Below are positions 16,709 through 25,531 of a DNA stretch of 64,000 nt, one piece after another (the stretch's first letter is position 1; each line of letters starts with the position of its first letter). The notes beneath the pieces are model-generated. The model saw only the letters and a program-made list of their open reading frames with translations. It ran no database searches and had not been told where the DNA came from. The stretch spans positions 8,043 to 72,042 of the forward strand of contig DASZVY010000088.1 in the NCBI GenBank assembly GCA_035546855.1. Reading direction: 5' to 3'. The translations under genes were made by a program, and so were the position numbers. The DNA comes from Nitrobacter sp035546855 (GTDB lineage: Bacteria; Pseudomonadota; Alphaproteobacteria; Rhizobiales; Xanthobacteraceae).

Positions 16709-17512
16709 ATGGGAAACGCCGCCTCCGCCGCATCAGCGGATCGTTCCGCGCTGCTCACCATTGAAAGGGCCGGGGCCGTGCTTAGCGTGGGCCTGAACCG
16801 GCCGGCCAAGCGCAACGCGCTGAACGATCCTCTTATCCTGGAGATCCAGGACTGCTTTTCCAACATCCCCGACGATATCGGCGCCGTGGTCATCCACGGC
16901 ATCGGCGATCACTTCTCGTCGGGTCTCGATCTGTCGGAACTGACCGAACGCGACGCCACCGAGGGCTTGATTCATTCCCAGATGTGGCATCGGGTGTTCG
17001 ACCGCATTCAATACAGCCGCGTTCCCGTGATCGCGGCACTGAAGGGCGCCGTCATCGGCGGCGGCCTTGAACTCGCCTGCGCCGCGCATATTCGCGTTGC
17101 CGAGCCGTCGGCTTACTTTGCGTTGCCGGAAGGTCAGCGCGGCATCTTCGTCGGCGGCGGCGGGTCGGTGCGGCTGCCGCGCCTGATCGGCGTCTCCCGC
17201 ATGGCCGACATGATGTTGACCGGCCGCGTCTACTCCGCGACCGAAGGGGCGTCGTTCGGCTTCGCCCAATATCTGACGGATGAGGGCGGAGCGTTCGCCA
17301 GGGCGATGGAGCTCGCCGAGCGCGTGACGAGGAACGCGCCGCTGACCAACTTCGCGGTGTTGCAGGCGCTGCCGATGATTGCCGAAGCCAATCCGCAGAC
17401 GGGACTCCTGATGGAGTCGCTAATGGCCACGGTGGCGCAGAGCGACAAGGAGGCGAAGGCGCGGATCCGGGCCTTCCTCGACCGCAAGACGGCGAAGGTC
17501 AAACCGGTCTAG
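16709..17512 (+). CDS. Crotonase-family enoyl-CoA hydratase, hydroxycinnamoyl-CoA type
   Basis: A 267-residue crotonase. The oxyanion-hole segments are HFSSGLDLSEL (near 69) and VIGGGLELACAAHIR (near 115). Both glutamates of ordinary hydratases are present: Glu121 in GGGLELA and Glu141 in FALPEGQRG, 20 residues apart. The known hydroxycinnamoyl-CoA hydratase-lyase has Ser at the first position. It starts an operon-like run with feruloyl-CoA synthase 36 bp downstream, so a hydroxycinnamoyl-CoA is the likely substrate. The ATG at 16709 is preferred to one at 16649, which would put the dyad inside the gene. Confidence 0.82.
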   Translation: MGNAASAASADRSALLTIERAGAVLSVGLNRPAKRNALNDPLILEIQDCFSNIPDDIGAVVIHGIGDHFSSGLDLSELTERDATEGLIHSQMWHRVFDRIQYSRVPVIAALKGAVIGGGLELACAAHIRVAEPSAYFALPEGQRGIFVGGGGSVRLPRLIGVSRMADMMLTGRVYSATEGASFGFAQYLTDEGGAFARAMELAERVTRNAPLTNFAVLQALPMIAEANPQTGLLMESLMATVAQSDKEAKARIRAFLDRKTAKVKPV

Positions 17513-17548
17513 GACGGGCGGCACACGAACGGCAGGGCTGAGATCGAC

Positions 17549-19435
17549 ATGAGTGCTCCGGCGGCGACCAACAGCGAGACGGCAGGCACGCAGACCGTTG
17601 CGCCGCTGCGTCCCATTTCATTCGGGTATCCCGCAGTCACCGTGGAGCGCCGCGCCGACGGCACCGTCTATCTTCGTCCCAGGGCGGCGCTCGGCGACTA
17701 TCCCGTTCGTCTCACCGACCGGCTGCACCACTGGGCCGCGGCGGCTCCGGATCGCGTCTTCATGGCCGAGCGCAAGGCCGGGGGCGGCTGGCGCGAACTG
17801 ACCTACGCGCAGCTTTTGACGTCGAGCCGCGCCATCGCCTCGGCGCTGCTCGCGCGCAGGCTTTCGGCCGAGCGTCCCGTCGTCATCCTCTCCGGCAATT
17901 CGATCGACCATGCGTTGATGGCCTTCGGTGCGCTGTACGCGGGGATTCCGTTCTGCCCGGTGTCGCCGGCCTATTCGCTGGTGTCGAAGGATTACGGCAA
18001 GCTCGCGTTCCTGATGAAGCTTTTGACGCCGGGTCTCGTCTTCGCCGACGACGCGGCGCTGTTCGCGGATGCGTTGCGCGCCAACGTGCCTGCAGGGGCT
18101 GAAATTGCGGCGACGCGCGGCGAAGTGAGCGGACGCCGCGTGACGGCGCTTGCCGATCTGCTCACGACGCCGGAACATGCCGGGCTTGACGCCGCGCACG
18201 ACGCCATCGGCCCCGACACCATCGCGAAATTCCTGCTGACCTCGGGCTCGACCGGCAATCCCAAGGCGGTCGTCAATACCCAGCGCATGATCTGCGCCAA
18301 TCAGGTGATGTTGCGCGAGACGCTGGCGTTCCTCAAGGACGAGCCGCCGGTCATTATCGACTGGCTGCCGTGGAATCACACCTTTGGCGGCAACCACAAT
18401 ATCGGTCTGACGCTTTTCAACGGCGGCTCGATGTATCTCGACGAGGGCAAGCCGACGCCGGCGGGAATCGGCCAGACCATCTGCAATCTCCGCGAGATTT
18501 CGCCGACCGTCTATTTCAACGTGCCGAAGGGCTACGAATCGCTGTTGCCGTATTTCCGCGATGACGCCGCCTTGCGCAGGAAGTTCTTCGGCAAGCTGCA
18601 CGCCATGTTCTTTTCCGGCGCGGCGCTGTCGCCCTATGTCTGGAACAGCCTCGATGAGCTGTCGGTGCAGGAAACCGGCGTTCGGGTACCAATGCTGACG
18701 GGCCTTGGGGCCACCGAGACCGCGCCGTTCTTCATGTCGGTGACGCCAGAGACCAGCCGCTCGGGCCACGTCGGGCTTCCCGTGCTCGGCAACGACGCCA
18801 AACTCGTCCCCAACAACGGCAAGATGGAAGTCCGCGCCAAGGGACCGAATGTCACGCCCGGCTACTGGCGTCAGCCCGACCTGACCGCCAACGCCTTCGA
18901 TGAGGAAGGCTTTTACAAGTTCGGCGATGCGCTGAAGCCGGCCGTCGCTGACGACTTCGATGCCGGCTTCGATTTCGACGGCCGCATTTCCGAGGACTTC
19001 AAGCTCGCCAGCGGCACCTGGGTCAGTGTCGGCCCGCTGCGCGCGCGGTTTGTCGCCACCTGCGCGCCGCTGGTGCGGGATGTGGTGATCGCCGGCCTTA
19101 ACCGCGACGAGTTGACTGCGCTGGTCATTCTCGATCTCGACGGATGCCGCATCATCAACCCCGCGCTCGCCACCGACGATCTCAAGACCGCCGCGTCCGA
19201 TCGGGAAATCCGGCAGGCGTTTCGCGAGCGGCTGGCGAAGTTCGCGGGCAGCGCCACCGGATCGTCGACGCGCATCGCGCGCGCCGTGCTGCTCGACACG
19301 CCGCTGTCGATCGACCGCGGCGAGGTCACGGACAAGGGATCGGTCAACCAGCGTGCCGTGCTTGAGCATCGCGCCGGCGCGATCGACGCGCTTTACGCGT
19401 CGCCCGCGCCGGGCCACGTTATCGTCGTCAGCTAG
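17549..19435 (+). CDS. Feruloyl-CoA synthase
   Basis: A 628-residue AMP-forming CoA ligase that I recognise as the feruloyl-CoA synthase family, activating ferulate, p-coumarate or caffeate. Diagnostic blocks are LGDYPVRLTDRLHHWA (near 47), VILSGNSIDHALMAFGALYAG, PVSPAYSLVSKDYGKL and the P-loop LTSGSTGNPKAVVNT (near 230). DWLPWNHTFGGNHN follows, then GLGATETAPF. The C-terminal part lacks the usual acyl-ligase PKTxxGK ending, as in other members of this family. It is flanked by the crotonase and an SDR on the same strand, 12 bp before the latter. Confidence 0.9.
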   Translation: MSAPAATNSETAGTQTVAPLRPISFGYPAVTVERRADGTVYLRPRAALGDYPVRLTDRLHHWAAAAPDRVFMAERKAGGGWRELTYAQLLTSSRAIASALLARRLSAERPVVILSGNSIDHALMAFGALYAGIPFCPVSPAYSLVSKDYGKLAFLMKLLTPGLVFADDAALFADALRANVPAGAEIAATRGEVSGRRVTALADLLTTPEHAGLDAAHDAIGPDTIAKFLLTSGSTGNPKAVVNTQRMICANQVMLRETLAFLKDEPPVIIDWLPWNHTFGGNHNIGLTLFNGGSMYLDEGKPTPAGIGQTICNLREISPTVYFNVPKGYESLLPYFRDDAALRRKFFGKLHAMFFSGAALSPYVWNSLDELSVQETGVRVPMLTGLGATETAPFFMSVTPETSRSGHVGLPVLGNDAKLVPNNGKMEVRAKGPNVTPGYWRQPDLTANAFDEEGFYKFGDALKPAVADDFDAGFDFDGRISEDFKLASGTWVSVGPLRARFVATCAPLVRDVVIAGLNRDELTALVILDLDGCRIINPALATDDLKTAASDREIRQAFRERLAKFAGSATGSSTRIARAVLLDTPLSIDRGEVTDKGSVNQRAVLEHRAGAIDALYASPAPGHVIVVS

Positions 19436-19447
19436 AAGGAGATCGTC

Positions 19448-20209
19448 ATGCAGTTGAAGGGTCAGGCCGCCATCGTCACCGGCGGCGCATCGGGTCTGGG
19501 CGCGGCCACCGCGCGGAAACTTGCCGCGCAGGGTGCCAAGGTCGCAGTCTGCGATCTCAACACCAGGCTCGCGGAGGACCTCGCCAAGGAGATCGGCGGC
19601 GTCGCCGTGACCTGCGACGTCTCCGATGCTGCCTCGGGCGAGGCCGCGGTGGTCGCAGCCGCCAAGGCGCACGGTCCGGCGCGCGTGCTGGTCAACTGCG
19701 CCGGCATCGGCGTCGCCAAGCGCGTGGTCGGCCGCGAGGGACCGCATGCGCTGGCGGATTTCAACAAGGTGATCAGCGTCAACCTGATCGGCACGTTCAA
19801 CATGCTGCGACTCGCGGCCGCCGAGATGTCGAAGCTCGAACCGCTGGAGGGCGGCGAGCGCGGCGTGATCATCAACACCGCCTCCGTCGCGGCCTATGAC
19901 GGCCAGATCGGCCAGGCGGCCTATTCGGCGTCGAAAGGCGGCATCGTCGGCCTGACGCTGCCGGTCGCGCGCGAACTCGCGCAGTTCGGCATCCGCGTGC
20001 TGACCATCGCGCCCGGCCTGTTTCTCACGCCGCTGCTCGGCGCGCTGCCGCAAGCCGCGCAGGACAGCCTCGCCAGCGCGATCCCGTTCCCTCACCGGCT
20101 CGGCTCGCCTGACGAATATGCGTCGCTGGCGCTGCACATGATCGACAATCCCTATCTCAACGGCGAAGTCGTGCGGCTCGACGCGTCGCTGCGCATGGCG
20201 CCGAAGTGA
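19448..20209 (+). CDS. SDR family dehydrogenase, 3-hydroxyacyl-CoA dehydrogenase type 2-like
   Basis: A 253-residue short-chain dehydrogenase. The cofactor motif TGGASGLGAATA is at residues 11-22, NCAGIG near 88 and the catalytic Tyr-x3-Lys in AAYSASKGG near 158-162. The overall sequence (AIVTGGASGLG, GVIINTASVAAYDGQIGQAAYSASK, FPHRLGSPDEYASL) resembles HSD10-type 3-hydroxyacyl-CoA dehydrogenases. An NAD-dependent oxidation of a 3-hydroxyacyl-CoA intermediate fits its place after the crotonase and CoA synthase. AAGGAGATCGTC lies just upstream of the ATG. Confidence 0.86.
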   Translation: MQLKGQAAIVTGGASGLGAATARKLAAQGAKVAVCDLNTRLAEDLAKEIGGVAVTCDVSDAASGEAAVVAAAKAHGPARVLVNCAGIGVAKRVVGREGPHALADFNKVISVNLIGTFNMLRLAAAEMSKLEPLEGGERGVIINTASVAAYDGQIGQAAYSASKGGIVGLTLPVARELAQFGIRVLTIAPGLFLTPLLGALPQAAQDSLASAIPFPHRLGSPDEYASLALHMIDNPYLNGEVVRLDASLRMAPK

Positions 20210-20217
20210 AGCGGGAA

Positions 20218-20300
20218 GGCCGTCATCCCGAGGGGCCGCGAAGCGGCCCTCGAAGGGCGACGGCGATCCTTCGAGGCCCGCGGCCAACGCCACGCGCACC
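20218..20300. repeat. Degenerate palindromic sequence between SDR and thioesterase
   Basis: GTCATCCCGAGGGGCCGCGA and a nearby inverted GGGCGACGGCGATCCTTCGAGG form a broken GC-rich palindrome related to a common rhizobial intergenic repeat. It lies inside the probable operon, before the thioesterase ribosome site. Confidence 0.5.
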
Positions 20301-20344
20301 TTGGGACGACGCGTCGAGCAAGGCCATCTATTCCGGGAGGAGAA

Positions 20345-20764
20345 ATGTTCGTTCACCGCAGGGATGTCCAGATCCAGTGGGGCGATTGCGACCCCGCCAA
20401 CATCGTCTACTATCCGCGCTACTTCGAGATGTTCGACGACTCCACCTCGATCATGTTCGAGGCCGCCGGCTTTTCCAAACAGGACATCGTGAAAAAGTAC
20501 GGGCTGGTCGGCATTCCGATGGTGGACACCCGCGCCAAATTCCATATCGCCTCGACCTACGGCGACTGGATCGCCATCGAAAGCCGGGTGGAGAGCTGGC
20601 GGCGGTCGAGTTTCGACGTGGTGCACCGCGTGTTGAAAGGCGAGGCGCTGGCGATCGAGGCGTTCGAGACGCGCGTGCTGGTCGGAAAGCATCCTGACGA
20701 TCCGGCGCGGCTGAAATCCGCAGCCATACCGGCGGAGATCGTTGCCCGCTTCAAGCAAGGTTAA
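20345..20764 (+). CDS. Acyl-CoA thioesterase, 4-hydroxybenzoyl-CoA thioesterase family
   Basis: A 139-residue hot-dog thioesterase. The N-terminal signature IQWGDCDPANIVYYPRYFEM matches the 4-hydroxybenzoyl-CoA thioesterase of Pseudomonas, with Asp16 aligned to its catalytic Asp17. GGGAGGAGAA directly precedes the ATG. In this operon it could release the aromatic acid (4-hydroxybenzoate or vanillate) from its CoA ester after side-chain shortening, or act as a CoA-recycling safety valve. The exact substrate is inferred from context. Confidence 0.86.
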   Translation: MFVHRRDVQIQWGDCDPANIVYYPRYFEMFDDSTSIMFEAAGFSKQDIVKKYGLVGIPMVDTRAKFHIASTYGDWIAIESRVESWRRSSFDVVHRVLKGEALAIEAFETRVLVGKHPDDPARLKSAAIPAEIVARFKQG

Positions 20765-20867
20765 TTCGAATCGAAGGCTGACCCGCTCCATGCCATGACC
20801 TAAAGAAGGGGCTGACCTGAGGACGAACCGATTTAGACTGCAAGCAATGTTCAAACGGGAGGACTGA

Positions 20868-22025
20868 ATGAATAAACTCGCTCTATCCGTCGCGGTTGCG
20901 GCGCTGTCCTTGGCTCTGCCGGCAATGGCCGTTCCGGCCGCCGCGCAAACCAAGGACATCACCATCGGAATCACGATCACCACGACCGGCCCGGCCGCGG
21001 CGCTCGGTATTCCCGAGCGCAACGCGCTGGAATTCGTGCCGAAGGAAATCGCCGGCGTGCCGCTGAAGGTCATCGTGCTCGACGACGGCGGCGATCCGAC
21101 CAACGCCACCACCAACGCGCGGCGCTTCGTCACCGAATCCAAGGCCGACATCATCATGGGCTCGTCGACCACGCCGCCCACGGTCGCGGTGTCGAACGTC
21201 GCCAACGAGGCGCACGTGCCGCATATCGGCCTTGCGCCGTTCCCGATCACGCCGGACCGCGCCAAGTGGTCGGTCTCGCTGCCGCAGCCGATCCCGATCA
21301 TGGGCAAGGTGCTGTACGATCACATGAAGGCGCATAACGTGAAAACGGTCGGCTACATCGGCTATTCCGACTCCTACGGCGACCTCTGGTTCAACGACCT
21401 CAAGAAGCAGGGCGGCGAACTCGGCCTGAAGATCGTCGACGAGGAGCGCTTCGCGCGCCCCGACACGTCGGTCACAGGTCAGGTGCTGAAGCTCATCGCG
21501 GCCAATCCCGATGCGATTCTGGTCGGCGCCTCCGGCACCGCCGCCGCGCTGCCGCAGACCGAGTTGCGCAACCGCGGCTACAAGGGCCTGATCTACCAGA
21601 CCCACGGCGCCGCCAGCATGGACTTCATCCGCATCGCCGGAAAGGCCGCGGAGGGCGTGCTGATGGCGTCGGGGCCGGTGATGGATCCCGAGGATCAGCC
21701 CGACAGCGCGCTGACCAAGAAGCCCGGCATGGAGCTGGTGAAGGCTTACGAGGCCAAGTATGGCCCGAACAGCCGCAGCCAGTTCGCGGGGCACTCGTTC
21801 GATGCCTTCAAGGTGTTGTCGCGCATCGTTCCGGTGGCGCTGAAGAAGGCCAAGCCGGGCACGCAGGAATTCCGCGAGGCGATCCGCGAAGCGTTGCTGA
21901 CCGAGCATGAAATCGCGGCGAGCCAGGGCGTCTATAACTTCACGGAAAAGGATCGCTACGGCCTCGACAATCGCGCGCGCATCCTGCTCACGGTGAAGAA
22001 CGGCAAGTACGTTCTGGCGAAGTAG
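20868..22025 (+). CDS. ABC transporter periplasmic solute-binding protein (aromatic acid type)
   Basis: A 385-residue periplasmic binding protein of the Leu/Ile/Val-type family. Residues 1-25 form a signal peptide ending AVPAAAQT. ITIGITITTTGPAAALGIPERN is the start of the mature domain. It follows the hydroxycinnamate genes by 103 bp and ends in a clear terminator. Its permeases and ATPases are probably the livHMGF genes at 25.5-29.1 kb. I infer that it binds a hydroxycinnamate or related aromatic acid, since R. palustris has similar binding proteins beside coumarate genes. Confidence 0.86.
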   Translation: MNKLALSVAVAALSLALPAMAVPAAAQTKDITIGITITTTGPAAALGIPERNALEFVPKEIAGVPLKVIVLDDGGDPTNATTNARRFVTESKADIIMGSSTTPPTVAVSNVANEAHVPHIGLAPFPITPDRAKWSVSLPQPIPIMGKVLYDHMKAHNVKTVGYIGYSDSYGDLWFNDLKKQGGELGLKIVDEERFARPDTSVTGQVLKLIAANPDAILVGASGTAAALPQTELRNRGYKGLIYQTHGAASMDFIRIAGKAAEGVLMASGPVMDPEDQPDSALTKKPGMELVKAYEAKYGPNSRSQFAGHSFDAFKVLSRIVPVALKKAKPGTQEFREAIREALLTEHEIAASQGVYNFTEKDRYGLDNRARILLTVKNGKYVLAK

Positions 22026-22066
22026 GCGGCGTTCGCCTCGCCGCTCGGCGGCAATGGCGCCATAAC

Positions 22067-22098
22067 AAAAGGCCGGCCTCTTTCGGGGCCGGCCTTTT
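22067..22098 (+). terminator. Rho-independent terminator after the solute-binding protein
   Basis: AAAAGGCCGGCC, an eight-base loop, then GGCCGGCCTTTT: a 12-bp perfect stem ending in a T-run. The stem with its A-tract also works in the other direction, so it can serve the convergent MFS gene too. Confidence 0.85.
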
Positions 22099-22115
22099 CT
22101 GCGGGAGGATGCAGG

Positions 22116-23414
22116 TCAGGCGTTGGCGCGCTCGATATCGGCGCGAATGAAATGCGCGGCCCATACAAAGAGCAGTGCGCCAAGCATCGTGGTGGCACTC
22201 GCCGATAGCAGCGAATAGCGCACGGCCTGGGCGCCGTACGTATGGGTCAGGACATCGTTTGCCATCCCGACACCGAGCGGTCCCGTTCCCTGGCCGAAGC
22301 AGGTCGCCGTGAGCAGGATGATCGCAGAGGCGAGAGCGCGCATGCTTGGCCGCGCGACCGTCTGGGCGATCGCGAAGATCGGGCCGAGATGGAAGCCGAC
22401 GAGAAAGGACATGGCTGCAAGCGACGCAACCATGACGACGAAATTGTCGGTCAGCAGGCACAGGGCGAACACGGGTCCGGCGAGGCCGGAGGTGATCGCC
22501 GGCGCCCAGAGTTTCCAGCGGTCATCGTTGCGCGCGATGCGCGCCACGACAAGGCCGCCTGCCAGCGTGCCGGCCATGCCGGCCAGTCCCTTGAACGTGC
22601 CGGCATAGGTGCCGATCTCGACGCTTGAGAGATGGTGCACGCGCGCGAGGAAGGGCGGAATCCAGGCCGAGGTCGCGTAGTTGGTGTAGGTCGTCAGGCA
22701 GAACCCGATCAGCACCAGAATGAAGCTCTTCTGCGAGGCCAGGAACGCAAGCGTCGGGCTGAGCGCGTCGCGCGCCTTCCTTTCGGCCGTTGTTTGAACG
22801 CGGGGCGGCTCCGAGACCGTCAGCCGCAGAACCAGGGCAAGCGCAAGTCCGGGCAGGCCGGCAACCAGAAACGCTGCGCGCCAACCGTAGTGCTGGTTGA
22901 CCCAGCCGCCGAGAAAATAGCCGAGGAATACGCCGAGATAGGTGCCGACGGCGTAGATGCCGAGCGCACGGGGGCGCTCGTTCTTGTCGAACAGGTCCGC
23001 GATGATGGATTGCGACGCGGGCGTGCCCGCGGACTCGCCGATACCGACGCCGATTCGCGCCAGCGCCAGCGCCGTGACGCTCTGCGCCATTCCGCAGAAC
23101 GCGGTCATCGCACTCCAGAACGCGAAGGCCATGGCGACGATGTTGCGGCGGTTCATGCGGTCGGCGAGGCGCGCAATGGGAATGCCCAGCAGGGAATAGA
23201 ACAGCACGAAACCGAAGCCGGCGATCAGGCCCATCGTGGTATCGCTGAGCGTGAATTCCTTCTTGATGGGTTCGATCAGTACGTTGAAGATCGTACGGTC
23301 GAGAAAATTCAGCGCATAGATGATCGTCAGCAGGGCCAGCGCATAGTATCGACGCGCTGATGAGGCCGCAGTGGCATCGGGCACCGCTCCGATGCGAGGT
23401 GCGATATCTGTCAT
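22116..23414 (-). CDS. MFS transporter (spinster/aromatic-acid type)
   Basis: A 432-residue carrier with about twelve transmembrane helices. YALNFLDRTIFNVLIEPIKKEF in helix 1 and the loop RLADRMNRRNIVA resemble the spinster-like and anion:cation symporter groups. I start it at the ATG at 23414, with GGGAGGAC about six bases upstream. The next gene on the strand, a Rieske oxygenase, ends 108 bp upstream, so it may be co-transcribed and import that enzyme's substrate. Substrate not determined. Confidence 0.82.
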   Translation of the reverse strand: MTDIAPRIGAVPDATAASSARRYYALALLTIIYALNFLDRTIFNVLIEPIKKEFTLSDTTMGLIAGFGFVLFYSLLGIPIARLADRMNRRNIVAMAFAFWSAMTAFCGMAQSVTALALARIGVGIGESAGTPASQSIIADLFDKNERPRALGIYAVGTYLGVFLGYFLGGWVNQHYGWRAAFLVAGLPGLALALVLRLTVSEPPRVQTTAERKARDALSPTLAFLASQKSFILVLIGFCLTTYTNYATSAWIPPFLARVHHLSSVEIGTYAGTFKGLAGMAGTLAGGLVVARIARNDDRWKLWAPAITSGLAGPVFALCLLTDNFVVMVASLAAMSFLVGFHLGPIFAIAQTVARPSMRALASAIILLTATCFGQGTGPLGVGMANDVLTHTYGAQAVRYSLLSASATTMLGALLFVWAAHFIRADIERANA

Positions 23415-23522
23415 GGTCCGTCCTCCCCGAAAGGCGCGGCCGCTGTTTCGCGGCTTCGCGCGAATAAATCCGGACACCGAAACGGAGCGCCTCGCGGAGT
23501 GCGCGCGCTTCGAATGGCGATG

Positions 23523-24713
23523 TTAGTTGTCGCGAATATAGTTTCCGGCCTCGAATTCGATCGGCGGCGCGTCTGGAGCGAAGTTGATCCCGATCGGATC
23601 GCGCCCGGCGGCGAGCGCTTCGAGCTGCTCGCGCATCATGCGCCGGACCATCAGGATGCCACGGTCACTCTGGCCGAAATGCTCTTCCGAATGCATCGTG
23701 ATCGGTCCCTGTCCGACCTGCGCCTCATAGTCGCCCGGATATCGCTGGTGCTCCTGTTCGGTCATGTCCCACCAGAACTTGCCGTTGAACTTCGAGCGCA
23801 TGCGGCCGATGTCACCGCCTTGCTTGACGCGGCCGGCGACATAGATGCGAAACGACGTGTCGTCGATCGGCAGCACCCAGCCGATCGATTCGACGCGCGC
23901 GAACTGCGCGACGCGCGGGTTGGGAACGACCCGTAGGGTGGGAAAGACGGCTTCGGTCACGCGGTAAAACACCTTGCCGTCGTCCTGCCGGCGCACCGAA
24001 CGCACGGCGACGCCGCGCGCGGTGGTTTCGAACCGCACCTCCGGCATGGAGGCCATCATGTTGGTGAACTGCGCGCCGCTGAACGAGCCGTGCAGCACCG
24101 GAACGTGGAAGGGGTCGACCACGTTTTCGAAATGCTGCAGCCAGTTGCAGGGAATGATCGCGGGGCCGCCGCCGCCGAGCGAGGTGTCGTCGGCCTCCAC
24201 GAACTCGCCGTCGTCCATTGTCTCCAGCGCGTCGTAGCGCGGCAGAGGAGGCTTCTTCTCCGGCGGCCCCATATAGGCGAAGATCAGCCCGTAGCGTTCC
24301 TCGATGGAGTACCAGGGCTGGCGCACCTTGTCCTTGAAGGCGCCGCCGTCGGGCTCGCAGGGCTGTTCGAGACAATTGCCTTCGGTGTCGAATTTCCAGC
24401 CGTGATAGCAGCAGCGGATGCCGTCTTCCTCGACCTTGCCGTAGTAGAGCGTGGTGCCGCGATGGCAGCAGCGCGCATGCAGCAAGCCGGCCCGACCGCG
24501 CTTGTCGCGAAACAGGATCAGGTCTTCGCCGAGCGCCCGCACCCTGCGCGGAACATCGTTGGCGTCGCCGCTCAACCCGATCGGGTGCCAGTAGCGGCGG
24601 AGCAGTTCGCCCATGGGCGTGCCGCGGCCGACTTCGGTCAGCTCGCGCCGGTAGGTGGAAGGCTTCATCGCATAGGCGGTGCCGATGTCGCGGCCGTTCT
24701 TTACGGCTGTCAT
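23523..24713 (-). CDS. Rieske non-haem iron oxygenase, alpha subunit
   Basis: A 396-residue ring-hydroxylating or O-demethylating oxygenase of the phthalate 4,5-dioxygenase / DdvA demethylase (LigX-like) group. The [2Fe-2S] ligands are C-C-H in ARCCHRGTTL and C-C-Y-H in RCCYHGWKF, 16 residues apart. The mononuclear iron site is ENVVDPFHVPVLHG (Asp with two His). No reductase or ferredoxin gene is adjacent, so electrons must come from elsewhere. The ATG at 24713 has GGGAG nine bases upstream. It is divergent from a MarR gene across a strong dyad. The substrate is likely a methoxylated or carboxylated aromatic. Confidence 0.87.
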   Translation of the reverse strand: MTAVKNGRDIGTAYAMKPSTYRRELTEVGRGTPMGELLRRYWHPIGLSGDANDVPRRVRALGEDLILFRDKRGRAGLLHARCCHRGTTLYYGKVEEDGIRCCYHGWKFDTEGNCLEQPCEPDGGAFKDKVRQPWYSIEERYGLIFAYMGPPEKKPPLPRYDALETMDDGEFVEADDTSLGGGGPAIIPCNWLQHFENVVDPFHVPVLHGSFSGAQFTNMMASMPEVRFETTARGVAVRSVRRQDDGKVFYRVTEAVFPTLRVVPNPRVAQFARVESIGWVLPIDDTSFRIYVAGRVKQGGDIGRMRSKFNGKFWWDMTEQEHQRYPGDYEAQVGQGPITMHSEEHFGQSDRGILMVRRMMREQLEALAAGRDPIGINFAPDAPPIEFEAGNYIRDN

Positions 24714-24730
24714 CACGTTTGCTCCCGACG

Positions 24731-24757
24731 TTCTCTTTAGACCCAGTCAAAAGAGAA
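24731..24757. promoter_or_regulatory. 27-bp operator-like dyad between Rieske oxygenase and MarR gene
   Basis: Arms TTCTCTTTAGAC and GTCAAAAGAGAA around a central CCA pair at 11 of 12 positions. The dyad begins 17 bases upstream of the oxygenase ATG and lies 88 bp before the MarR ATG. The size and symmetry fit a MarR dimer site that could repress the oxygenase and, less directly, the regulator itself. Confidence 0.65.
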
Positions 24758-24844
24758 TCGATGACAATGTCAACCATTTTGGCAGGAGGCATCGCCGGGC
24801 GCGCGCCGCTTGGCAGGCCGGCATTTTGTTGGCAAATAGCTGCC

Positions 24845-25384
24845 ATGACCACGAAACCGCTCAAGGATGCCGATCGCCGCGCCGCGTCGTCACAATCGCT
24901 GGCTCCGGTGACGGAGACGGTGTCGTCGCGGCTGATGGTGCTGGCGAATCTTCTCAAGCGGGGCGCAATCCTGCGCTATGGCCGAACCGTGGGCCTGTCG
25001 TCAGTCGAATTCGGCCTGGTCGCATCGCTCGGCCGCAATCCGCCGATGAGCGTCGTGCAGCTTGCGGCCGCGGTCGGCCGTGACAAGGGGCAGACCAGCC
25101 GCGCGCTGGCGACGCTCGTCGCGCGCAAGCTGGTGTCGCGTCAGGTCAATCCCGACGACAACCGGGAGGTGCTCGTGAAGCTGACGCGCGCCGGTCTCGC
25201 CGCTCACGAAACGCTGGTCGTCAACGCGATGGATCGTACGCGCACTTTGGTCGAGGATTTCGACGCGAAGGAAATCGCGCTGCTTCAGCAGTATATCGAC
25301 CGCCTGATGGACAAGGCGGCTGCGATGCTCGAAAGCGAAAAAGACCGAGGAGCGATGGCTTCGAGGCAATCCAATTCCGAGTGA
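24845..25384 (+). CDS. MarR-family transcriptional regulator
   Basis: A 179-residue MarR protein. The winged helix region runs from VGLSSVEFGLVASLGRNPPM through QLAAAVGRDKGQTSRALATLV to KLVSRQVNPDDNREVLVKLT. It probably controls the divergent Rieske oxygenase through the dyad at 24731-24757, with an aromatic acid or CoA thioester as inducer. I chose the ATG at 24845, which starts MTTKPLKDADRRA; the frame is open upstream to 24719 but that part overlaps the dyad. Confidence 0.85.
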   Translation: MTTKPLKDADRRAASSQSLAPVTETVSSRLMVLANLLKRGAILRYGRTVGLSSVEFGLVASLGRNPPMSVVQLAAAVGRDKGQTSRALATLVARKLVSRQVNPDDNREVLVKLTRAGLAAHETLVVNAMDRTRTLVEDFDAKEIALLQQYIDRLMDKAAAMLESEKDRGAMASRQSNSE

Positions 25385-25389
25385 AAAAT

Positions 25390-25495
25390 CCTGGATTGCT
25401 TCGCGGCGCCTGTCATCGGGAGGCCTCATGGCGCGTCGAAGACGCGCGTGAATGCGCTTGCGGCGCCGACCCGTTGGCTCGCAATGACGATTCGA
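25390..25495. repeat. Degenerate CTGGATTGCTTCG / CGCAATGACG repeat
   Basis: A CCTGGATTGCTTCG arm and, about 90 bases later, GCTCGCAATGACGA. These are the two ends of the repeat family seen intact at 32873-32955, here with unrelated sequence between them. The element sits between the convergent MarR and livF genes. Confidence 0.6.
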
Positions 25496-25531
25496 TCACA
25501 ATTCTCTAGCCGGCGTCGCGGCCATCTGCCG

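Noticed and set aside
17618..21307. A 1229-codon open frame on the minus strand
   Set aside because: It is antisense to the well-supported feruloyl-CoA synthase, SDR, thioesterase and binding-protein genes, and its translation is Arg/Gly-rich with no domain. GC-rich codon use keeps the opposite strand open.
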